A stretch of 6,474 nucleotides of DNA from an uncultured Ruminococcus sp. (GTDB lineage Bacteria; Bacillota; Clostridia; Oscillospirales; Ruminococcaceae), in NCBI GenBank assembly GCA_937942105.1, contig CALDFS010000230.1:1-6474 (forward strand), read 5' to 3'. How positions within the stretch are numbered: the first letter of the stretch is position 1; each line of letters opens with the position of its first letter. This document shows positions 1-4,593 of this stretch, piece after piece. The notes beneath the pieces were generated by a model that worked only from the letters and a program-made list of their open reading frames with translations, searched no databases and was not told where the DNA came from. The translations under genes were made by a program, and so were the position numbers.

Positions 1-1
1 A

Positions 2-298
2 GCTGTTGAAACCCTTAAAATGGTTTTGGGCGGCGGTGATATCACCGGAGAGGAGCTTGCCACTTACACAGAAGATGCAGTCGCGCTTTCATCGCTGATA
101 GAAAGTGAAACCGTTGTTGAAGACCTTATAAAAGCTTCCGGTTTCGAGGACTGCGTGGTGTATCTTGATGGCGAAAATGCAAGCATAGTTGTAAAGTCAG
201 ACGGCTTAACACCATCACAGGCAGCTCAGATTAAGGAGATTTTGCTTTCAGAAGTCGATATTCTTAATGAAAATATCAGAATTTTTGAGGTAAAGTAG
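2..298 (+). CDS. spoIIIAH: Stage III sporulation protein SpoIIIAH, 5'-truncated (C-terminal part)
   Basis: The reading frame is open from the window edge (base 2) and ends at TAG 296-298, giving 98 visible residues; the N-terminus lies outside. The visible part has the hallmarks of the SpoIIIAH C-terminal domain: a helical stretch, then ETVVEDLIKASGFEDCVVYL followed by ASIVVKSDGLTPSQAAQIKE and a final strand ending in EVK. SpoIIIAH is known as the mother-cell half of the channel between mother cell and forespore, pairing with SpoIIQ through this YscJ/FliF-like ring-building domain; its single N-terminal membrane helix would be in the missing part. B. subtilis SpoIIIAH is about 218 residues, so a little under half is seen here. 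An internal ATG at 20 is not the true start, because conserved-looking coding sequence continues upstream of it. It would be the last gene of a spoIIIA operon and marks the organism as a likely endospore former. Confidence 0.88.
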   Translation, partial: AVETLKMVLGGGDITGEELATYTEDAVALSSLIESETVVEDLIKASGFEDCVVYLDGENASIVVKSDGLTPSQAAQIKEILLSEVDILNENIRIFEVK

Positions 299-327
299 TT
301 GTTTCGCGGAAAGATTTGTGCTATACT
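299..327 (+). promoter_or_regulatory. Predicted extended -10 housekeeping promoter for the Asp23-nusB-dxs run
   Basis: TTGTTT at 299-304 (three of six matches to the -35 consensus) is separated by exactly 17 bp from TATACT at 322-327 (five of six matches to the -10). A TG at 319-320 sits one base before the -10, giving the extended form TGcTATACT, which compensates for a weak -35 at vegetative sigma-A promoters. Transcription would start near 334. It lies directly after the spoIIIAH stop, where a housekeeping promoter is needed to free the downstream genes from sporulation-specific control. This is inferred from motif matching only. Confidence 0.6.
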
Positions 328-333
328 GTATAT

Positions 334-437
334 ATGCATAATAATGCAGTCAGATTTGCAGGCATATAATATGAGCAAGGCCGTATAAAATAGCAGCGGC
401 TTGCATTAAAAGATGTATAAAAGGAGGATATCGCCTT
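334..437 (+). other. Untranslated leader of the Asp23-family gene, with small stem-loops
   Basis: From the predicted transcription start to the ATG at 438 there are about 100 nt with no supportable gene. Visible structure: TGCAT 335-339 can pair with ATGCA 344-348 around a 4 nt loop. A longer stem forms between 375-383 and 397-404, pairing GCAA with TTGC and GCCG with CGGC, with G379 bulged and a 13 nt loop. Neither is followed by a T-run, so neither reads as an intrinsic terminator. A perfect TATAAT at 365-370 has no acceptable -35 at 16-18 bp. I do not recognise a known riboswitch class. Confidence 0.4.
422..427 (+). promoter_or_regulatory. Strong ribosome binding site (AGGAGG) for the Asp23-family gene
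   Basis: AGGAGG at 422-427 is a full match to the core of the Firmicute Shine-Dalgarno sequence, 10 nt ahead of ATG 438. It is clearly the strongest ribosome binding site in the window, which suggests this protein is made in larger amounts than the downstream products. AAGG 421-424 could pair weakly with CCTT 434-437, but four base pairs is too little to argue for regulation. Confidence 0.8.
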
Positions 438-800
438 ATGGAGATTTCTGACAAGGCTAAAAAAGGGACTTTGAAGGTTTCCGAAAACGTTATTATTTCT
501 ATCACTAAAAACGCTGCAATGGAGGTCAGCGGAGTGCAGGGAATTGCAGTCAAGCATTTCGACCTTAAAAAAATGTTCTCAAGCAAAATTGACAACAGCG
601 AAATAAGCGTTACCATGATGGATGGTGTTGCGAAAATTGCAATGTCTATAGTTGTGAAGAGCGGCTATAATATAGTTTCCGTCTGTGAGCAGATTCAGGA
701 AAGGGTCAAAGCCGCAGTTCAGTCCATGACCGGCGTAACGGTATCAAAGGTAAACGTTTCGGTTGCCGACGTTGATTTTTCCGAAGGTCAAAGTGAATAA
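438..800 (+). CDS. Asp23/Gls24 family protein (YqhY-like, DUF322)
   Basis: A 120-residue protein with no signal peptide or membrane segment, made almost entirely of one Asp23 domain (about residues 10-112). Family signs are the opening GTLKVSENVIISITKNAAMEVSGVQ-type stretch (residues 10-34), a central strand VAKIAMSIVVKSGYNI (about 64-79), the helix with CEQIQERVKAAVQSMTGV (about 83-100) and the closing strand VSKVNVSVADVDF. Proteins of this family are small, soluble and often abundant. In B. subtilis, YqhY is encoded beside accBC and has been linked to control of fatty-acid synthesis; other members are tied to alkaline or envelope stress. The neighbour accBC genes are absent here, so that link is not supported locally. 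The position between spoIIIAH and nusB matches yqhY. Start ATG 438 is fixed by the strong ribosome binding site. The stop codon is the first three bases of a long hairpin (798-852). Confidence 0.88.
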   Translation: MEISDKAKKGTLKVSENVIISITKNAAMEVSGVQGIAVKHFDLKKMFSSKIDNSEISVTMMDGVAKIAMSIVVKSGYNIVSVCEQIQERVKAAVQSMTGVTVSKVNVSVADVDFSEGQSE

Positions 801-852
801 AGCAATGTGCCGAGTCTGAAGGTATATTTCGGGCTTGGCATACTGTGCTTTA
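798..852 (+). promoter_or_regulatory. Long imperfect RNA hairpin between the Asp23-family gene and nusB
   Basis: Positions 808-820 pair without interruption with 828-840 (13 bp, including G-T/U wobbles at 812-836, 815-833 and 817-831), closing a 7 nt loop at 821-827. The stem continues with 807-841 (wobble) and 806-842, then a small internal loop (A805 opposite 843-845), then a perfect 7 bp stem of 798-804 with 846-852. That makes 22 pairs in 55 nt. The left base of the stem is the TAA stop of the Asp23-family gene. The sequence after the stem is AAGATGTTTGC, not a T-run, so this is not a typical intrinsic terminator. It may be a processing site, a message-stabilising element or an attenuation device; function is unknown and I do not recognise a named RNA family. 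Confidence 0.6.
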
Positions 853-871
853 AAGATGTTTGCTAAGAAAG

Positions 872-901
872 CGGATTTTGTGCGTGAACTGCGCAAATCC
901 G
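872..901 (+). promoter_or_regulatory. Second hairpin in the nusB leader
   Basis: CGGATTT 872-878 pairs with AAATCCG 895-901 (7 bp). After a bulged T879, GTGC 880-883 pairs with GCGC 891-894 (one wobble), leaving a 7 nt loop at 884-890. It is followed by an A-run, so it is not an intrinsic terminator on this strand. An alternative pairing of TTTGC 859-863 with GCAAA 893-897 would disrupt the stem, so a two-state switch is conceivable but unproven. Together with hairpin 798-852 it fills most of the 130 nt gap ahead of nusB. Confidence 0.45.
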
Positions 902-930
902 AAAAAAGCATGAAAGGCATGGTTACAAAA

Positions 931-1356
931 ATGTCAGTTACAAGACACGATATCAGAGAGTCTGAGTTTATCTTCATCTTTGAAAAAACCTTCCGCGATG
1001 AATCAGTTTCCGAGCTTATAGATCTTTCGTGGGACAATGAAGCTATAACCATAAACGACGAGGTAAAGGAAACCGTCGAAGGCGTATACAGCCATCTTGA
1101 GGAGATAGACGCGGTCATTTCAAAATACAGCACCAAGCGAAGCATAGCAAGAATCCCCAAGATAAACCTTTCCGCGCTCAGGCTTGCGGTTTATGAAATC
1201 AACTACAAGTCGGATAAAGCACCCATCAGGGTTGTTATCAACGAGGCTGTCGGACTTGTAAAGAAATATGCCCAGGAACAGGATGTTTCGTTCGTTAACG
1301 GAGTTCTCGGCTCGTATTCAAGAAGCCTTGAAGCTGAAAGCAAGAGCAAGGACTGA
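931..1356 (+). CDS. nusB: Transcription antitermination factor NusB
   Basis: The small all-helical RNA-binding protein NusB joins NusE (ribosomal protein S10) on boxA RNA, mainly to support full transcription of rRNA operons. At 141 residues from ATG 931 the length is normal for the family. The N-terminal helix begins SVTRHDIRESEFIFIFEK (2-19), like the usual R-x-x-R-E-x-A-F-x-x-x-F pattern. The C-terminal core has LSALRLAVYEI (80-90), then IRVVINEAVGLVKKYA (99-114) and FVNGVLGSY (121-129), all typical NusB signatures. Start choice: the frame is open upstream to TTG 835 and ATG 856, but that extension would run through two hairpins and add residues the family lacks. ATG 931 agrees best with the family N-terminus, although its ribosome binding site is weak (AAAGG at 913-917, 13 nt away). 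The next gene begins 2 nt after the stop, so the two are probably co-translated. Confidence 0.9.
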   Translation: MSVTRHDIRESEFIFIFEKTFRDESVSELIDLSWDNEAITINDEVKETVEGVYSHLEEIDAVISKYSTKRSIARIPKINLSALRLAVYEINYKSDKAPIRVVINEAVGLVKKYAQEQDVSFVNGVLGSYSRSLEAESKSKD

Positions 1357-1358
1357 CA

Positions 1359-2309
1359 ATGGCTGTTTACTTAGGGCTTGATACAAGCAATTATACCACC
1401 TCTGCTGCGCTGTTTGATGCGGATAGCGAATCGGTTTTCCAGTCGAAGCACCTGCTTCCGGTAAAGCCGGGGGAGCTTGGGCTGAGGCAGTCAGACGCTG
1501 TGTTTCATCACGTCAAACAGCTTCCGCAGATTATTCAGGGGCTGAATATTCCGGTATCCGGAATTAAGCTTTCAGGCGTGGGTGTTTCAAACCGTCCAAG
1601 GAATATCGATGGCTCTTATATGCCCTGCTTCCTTGTGGGGGAGACCGTCGCGCAGACTGTATCTGCGCTGAACGGCATACCGATTTATAGGACGTCCCAT
1701 CAGGTGGGGCATATCCTTGCCGCACTTTATTCCTGTCAACGGCTTGATCTTATATGCTCGGACAAGCCATTTCTGGCGTTTCATGTCAGCGGCGGCACTA
1801 CGGACTGCTTGCTGATATCCCCGGATAAGGACGAGGTCATAAAGGTGCGTGAGATAGCGACATCGCTTGATATAAAAGCCGGTCAGCTTATTGACAGGGC
1901 AGGGCTTATGCTTGGCTTGAAATTTCCATGCGGAATAGAGCTTGAAAAGCTCGCTGTGAAATCAGATAAAAAATATAATTTCAATATTACGCTGAAGGAC
2001 GGCTGCTGCTGCCTTTCCGGTATAGAAAACAGATGCCGCGATATGCTGGCAAATGGCGAAAAATCCTGCGATATAGCACTTTATGTGCTGCGCTATATCG
2101 AAGCCGTCATACATAAAATGACAGAATATGCACTTGAAAAATTCGGTGATATGCCTGTTGTATACGCAGGCGGAGTTATGTCGGATATGCTTATAAGAAA
2201 CACGCTCTTACGGGATTTTGACGCTTATTTTTCCGAGCCGTGCTTCTCCTGCGACAATGCGGCAGGAACAGCTATCTATGCCGCTATAAAGGATGGTTTT
2301 GAGCCGTGA
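1359..2309 (+). CDS. Kae1/TsaD-like protein (peptidase M22 / ASKHA fold paralogue)
   Basis: A 316-residue member of the Kae1/TsaD superfamily, but a divergent paralogue rather than the canonical tRNA t6A enzyme TsaD (usually about 335-340 residues). The N-terminus has the ATPase phosphate loop YLGLDTSNYTTSAAL (4-18), where TsaD has ETSCDET. The metal-binding histidines are kept as HQVGH (114-118), and the third ligand is probably D299 in CDNAAGTAIYA. Other family marks are FHVSGGTTDCLLI (141-153), DIKAGQLIDRAGLMLG (171-186) and YAGGVMSD (269-276). Differences from TsaD include SGGTT for SGGHT and FPCG for the usual PGG. It is notably rich in cysteine (12, including three in a row at 216-218). 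Start ATG 1359 has AAGGA at 1348-1352, 6 nt away. It sits where folD lies in Bacillus. Its substrate is unknown; old annotations as an O-sialoglycoprotein endopeptidase are not supported. A full tsaD is expected elsewhere in the genome. Confidence 0.82.
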   Translation: MAVYLGLDTSNYTTSAALFDADSESVFQSKHLLPVKPGELGLRQSDAVFHHVKQLPQIIQGLNIPVSGIKLSGVGVSNRPRNIDGSYMPCFLVGETVAQTVSALNGIPIYRTSHQVGHILAALYSCQRLDLICSDKPFLAFHVSGGTTDCLLISPDKDEVIKVREIATSLDIKAGQLIDRAGLMLGLKFPCGIELEKLAVKSDKKYNFNITLKDGCCCLSGIENRCRDMLANGEKSCDIALYVLRYIEAVIHKMTEYALEKFGDMPVVYAGGVMSDMLIRNTLLRDFDAYFSEPCFSCDNAAGTAIYAAIKDGFEP

Positions 2310-3505
2310 GTACAATTTTAACGGTATCGTCTGTAAACACATATGTATCATTTAAGCTGAAAAACGACCCCAAGCTTAAAGGAATAGCCGTAAAAGGGGA
2401 GATATCAGATATTTCGGCAAACTACAGCTCTGGTCATATATATTTCACGCTGACCGACGGTACAAGCTCGCTTAAAGCTGTGATGTTCGCGCAGAACGCT
2501 GCAAGGCTGAAATTCTATCCTGAATTGGGAATGAGCGTTATCGCTTTCGGCGGGATAGATGTTTACGAGCGCGGCGGAATATATCAGCTGAACTGCACTC
2601 AGCTTGTGCCTGACGGTGTTGGAGCAGATACATTAAGACTCGCTCAGCTGAAGGACGAGCTTGATAAGCTTGGAGTATTCTCGAAGCCAAAAAAACCGAT
2701 ACCGAAATACCCGAAAATCACAGCTGTTGTCACATCGCCTTCGGGCGCGGCAATTGAGGATATACGAAGCGTTGCCGGGCGAAGGTATCCCGCTGCAAAA
2801 ATACTGCTTTTCGGCGCAACGGTTCAGGGAATTACCGCTCCAAGAAGCATTGCTCAGGCGCTTTCTCAGGCCGATTTGAGCGGCGCAGACACAATCATTC
2901 TTACACGCGGCGGCGGTTCGGGGGAAGATCTATCCTGCTTCAATACAAAGGAAGCTGTGATGGCTGTATATAGCTGCAAAACCCCAGTAATATCCGCAGT
3001 TGGGCATGAGATAGACATAACTCTTTGCGACCTTGCAGCTGATTTAAGAGCGCCGACCCCATCCGGAGCGGCGGAGCTTTCAACGCCTGATATCACCGTG
3101 ATAGCGAATGAAATCAGGTATCTGCAATCATCGATAAAAAAGAGCATGCAAACGAAGCTTACGGCGGACGAAGGCAGGATAAACGGCTTTAAACAGCTTA
3201 TTGTGGCATATTCGCCGTCTAACAGACTGAAAAGCGTCGAGGCGGAAATAATTTCGCGCAGAAACCTGCTAACTGAACTTGTCAATACCAAGCTTGCAAG
3301 AAGCGAAAGGGATATAGAAAGCTACAGACATATTCTCGGCGGATTCGACCCCATGAAGGTCATATCCCGCGGGTATGCCTTGATATATAAAAACGGTGAG
3401 CTTATAACAAGCGCAAAAGCTCTTGCAGCGGGTGATAATGTTGATATCATCCTTCGTGATGGCAGAGCTAAAAGCGTTATAAGCGAAGTTGAAAAGGAAA
3501 ATTGA
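2306..3505 (+). CDS. xseA: Exodeoxyribonuclease VII large subunit
   Basis: The catalytic subunit of exonuclease VII, which with several XseB subunits degrades single-stranded DNA from both ends to acid-soluble oligonucleotides. Length 399 is at the short end of normal (about 400-450). The N-terminal OB-fold domain (1-100) binds single-stranded DNA and contains VKGEISDISANYSSGHIYF (29-47). The catalytic domain starts near residue 130 and has VVTSPSGAAIEDI (141-153), RGGGSGEDLSCFN (201-213) and the signature SAVGHEIDITLCDLAADLR (230-248) followed by APTPSGAAEL (249-258). A helical region (about 260-340) for XseB binding is followed by the C-terminal segment FDPMKVISRGYALIYKNG (347-364). The start is GTG 2306, overlapping the previous stop as GTGA (a 4 nt overlap), with AAAGGA at 2288-2293. 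That spacing is long (12 nt), so translational coupling is likely. No key motif is missing. Confidence 0.95.
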   Translation: MSTILTVSSVNTYVSFKLKNDPKLKGIAVKGEISDISANYSSGHIYFTLTDGTSSLKAVMFAQNAARLKFYPELGMSVIAFGGIDVYERGGIYQLNCTQLVPDGVGADTLRLAQLKDELDKLGVFSKPKKPIPKYPKITAVVTSPSGAAIEDIRSVAGRRYPAAKILLFGATVQGITAPRSIAQALSQADLSGADTIILTRGGGSGEDLSCFNTKEAVMAVYSCKTPVISAVGHEIDITLCDLAADLRAPTPSGAAELSTPDITVIANEIRYLQSSIKKSMQTKLTADEGRINGFKQLIVAYSPSNRLKSVEAEIISRRNLLTELVNTKLARSERDIESYRHILGGFDPMKVISRGYALIYKNGELITSAKALAAGDNVDIILRDGRAKSVISEVEKEN

Positions 3506-3506
3506 T

Positions 3507-3689
3507 ATGAATTTTGATGAAAAAATACAAAGGCTGAAGGAAATATGCAAGCTTCTTTCGGGGGACAGTCTTTCTCTTGAAGAGACGGCAAAGCTCTATA
3601 AAGAGGGCATGACGATTTCAGATGATTGCCTTGCAGCTATAAACGATATAAGAGCGGAGCTTTCGGCAGATGGTGAAGACCATGAATGA
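3507..3689 (+). CDS. xseB: Exodeoxyribonuclease VII small subunit
   Basis: A 60-residue coiled-coil protein that forms the small subunit of exonuclease VII. It shows the family pattern: FDEKIQRLKEICKLLSGD (3-20) is the first helix, SLSLEETAKLYKEGM (21-35) is the diagnostic turn and second helix start, and a second helix runs to about residue 52 with CLAAINDIRAELS. Usual length is about 70-80 residues, so this copy is on the short side, chiefly at the tail. The start is ATG 3507, one base after the xseA stop. It is chosen over an in-frame TTG at 3489 because AAAAGGA at 3492-3498 lies 8 nt upstream and the family N-terminus begins with a short residue run before F-E/D-E. The direct placement behind xseA supports coupled synthesis of the two subunits. 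Confidence 0.93.
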   Translation: MNFDEKIQRLKEICKLLSGDSLSLEETAKLYKEGMTISDDCLAAINDIRAELSADGEDHE

Positions 3690-4569
3690 CGCATTTAAAG
3701 AGCGCTTAAGCTCGGATATCGAAGCCGTAAACTCTGCATTAAAGAGCTGCCAATACCTCAGCTGTGATGATGAAAAGGTAATTCAGGCTGAGAATTACGC
3801 TTTATCTGCCGGCGGAAAACGAATCAGACCGGTTTTATGCATGGAGTTTTACCGCCTGTTCGGAGGAAAGAAGGATATCTCTGATATAGCGATATGCCTT
3901 GAAATGATACATACCTTCTCACTTATTCACGATGATATGCCGGAGATGGATAACGACGACCTCCGCCGTGGAAAGCCTTCTTGTCACATAGCTTACGGAA
4001 CTGATATTGCCCTGCTTGCAGGGGACGGCTTAAGCCTTCTGCCATTTGAGATCATAAGTGATAAGGCTAAGTCGGGCAAAATCAGCTTTGAAACAGCTGT
4101 AAGGCTGATGGGCGAGCTTTCTGGCGCTGCGGGACATCGCGGAATGATAATGGGGCAGGAGCTTGATTTGCGCTCTGAGGGCATATGCGCGGACAAGAAA
4201 TTTCTTACAAAAATGTCCTCCCTTAAAACCGGATGTCTTTTAAAGGCTTCCTGCAAATTCGGCGCTATTCTTGCCGGATGCGAAGATGAAGAGATAAACG
4301 CCGCAGAAGCCTATGCCGAAAATCTCGGTCTTGCATTCCAGATAATTGATGATATTCTGGACGTTGTCGGCGATGAAAAGCTTTTAGGCAAGCCGATAGG
4401 AAGCGATAAGGAAAGAAATAAGAACACCTTCGCCGATGTTATGGGAATAGAAAATGCAGAAAAGCTTGCTAACGAATACACTGCCGCAGCGATTGATGCT
4501 ATAAAGGACTATGAAGGCTCACAGTTCCTGTGCGAGCTTGCGGAAAGTCTGCTCTCAAGAAAAAAATAG
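3682..4569 (+). CDS. ispA: Geranylgeranyl/farnesyl diphosphate synthase (short-chain trans-prenyltransferase)
   Basis: This enzyme joins isopentenyl diphosphate to allylic diphosphates to make farnesyl diphosphate, precursor of undecaprenyl phosphate and quinone side chains. From ATG 3682 it has 295 residues, normal for bacterial IspA. It carries GGKRIRP (44-50), the first aspartate-rich motif DDMPEMDNDDLRRGKP (84-99) in the bacterial DDxxxxD form, the lysine-threonine site SLKTG (180-184), and the second aspartate-rich motif DDILDVVGDE (223-232). The residue five before the first motif is F79, an aromatic, as in farnesyl-type enzymes that limit chain length at C15; product length is still an inference. 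Start choice is open: ATG 3682 has GGTGA at 3672-3676 and an 8 nt overlap with xseB, while ATG 3670 has CGGAG at 3655-3659 and a 20 nt overlap. The two proteins differ by only four residues. Clustering with dxs gives a local isoprenoid unit. Confidence 0.92.
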   Translation: MNDAFKERLSSDIEAVNSALKSCQYLSCDDEKVIQAENYALSAGGKRIRPVLCMEFYRLFGGKKDISDIAICLEMIHTFSLIHDDMPEMDNDDLRRGKPSCHIAYGTDIALLAGDGLSLLPFEIISDKAKSGKISFETAVRLMGELSGAAGHRGMIMGQELDLRSEGICADKKFLTKMSSLKTGCLLKASCKFGAILAGCEDEEINAAEAYAENLGLAFQIIDDILDVVGDEKLLGKPIGSDKERNKNTFADVMGIENAEKLANEYTAAAIDAIKDYEGSQFLCELAESLLSRKK

Positions 4570-4574
4570 CTGTT

Positions 4575-4593
4575 AAAGGACGTAATTGATTTG
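4575..4593 (+). promoter_or_regulatory. Ribosome binding site and TTG start of dxs
   Basis: AAAGGA at 4575-4580 lies 10 nt before TTG 4591-4593. No ATG or GTG is available in frame between the TAG at 4567 and this codon, and the family N-terminus begins right here, so TTG is the most likely start. TTG starts generally lower initiation, which may limit Dxs output relative to its operon partners. A rare ATT at 4585 is the only other serious candidate. Confidence 0.7.

Noticed and set aside
365..370. Perfect TATAAT as a second promoter -10
   Set aside because: No reasonable -35 at 16-18 bp and no TG extension; the surrounding AT-rich near-palindrome CATATAATATG explains it by composition. The 322-327 element is better.
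375..404. Stem-loop in the leader of the Asp23-family gene considered as the terminator of spoIIIAH
   Set aside because: It has only 8 pairs with a bulge and a 13 nt loop and is followed by ATTAAAAG rather than a T-run, so it does not fit an intrinsic terminator.
801..866. Read-through extension of the Asp23-family protein in the same frame past TAA 798
   Set aside because: It gives only about 21 residues before the next stop at 864-866 and shows no family similarity; the stretch is better explained as a hairpin.
1587..1784. Antisense open frame opposite the TsaD-like gene, and similar antisense frames across dxs (5362-5694, 6117-6404)
   Set aside because: They lie opposite strongly recognisable genes, lack ribosome binding sites and have compositions expected of reverse-frame shadows.
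2661..2879. Short + strand frame inside xseA (72 residues)
   Set aside because: It is out of frame with a clear XseA catalytic domain, has a low-complexity arginine/leucine-rich translation and no recognisable domain.
3091..3103. Odd palindrome TATCACCGTGATA as an operator
   Set aside because: It lies deep inside xseA within well-conserved codons, far from any start, and 6 bp arms arise by chance in a window of this size.
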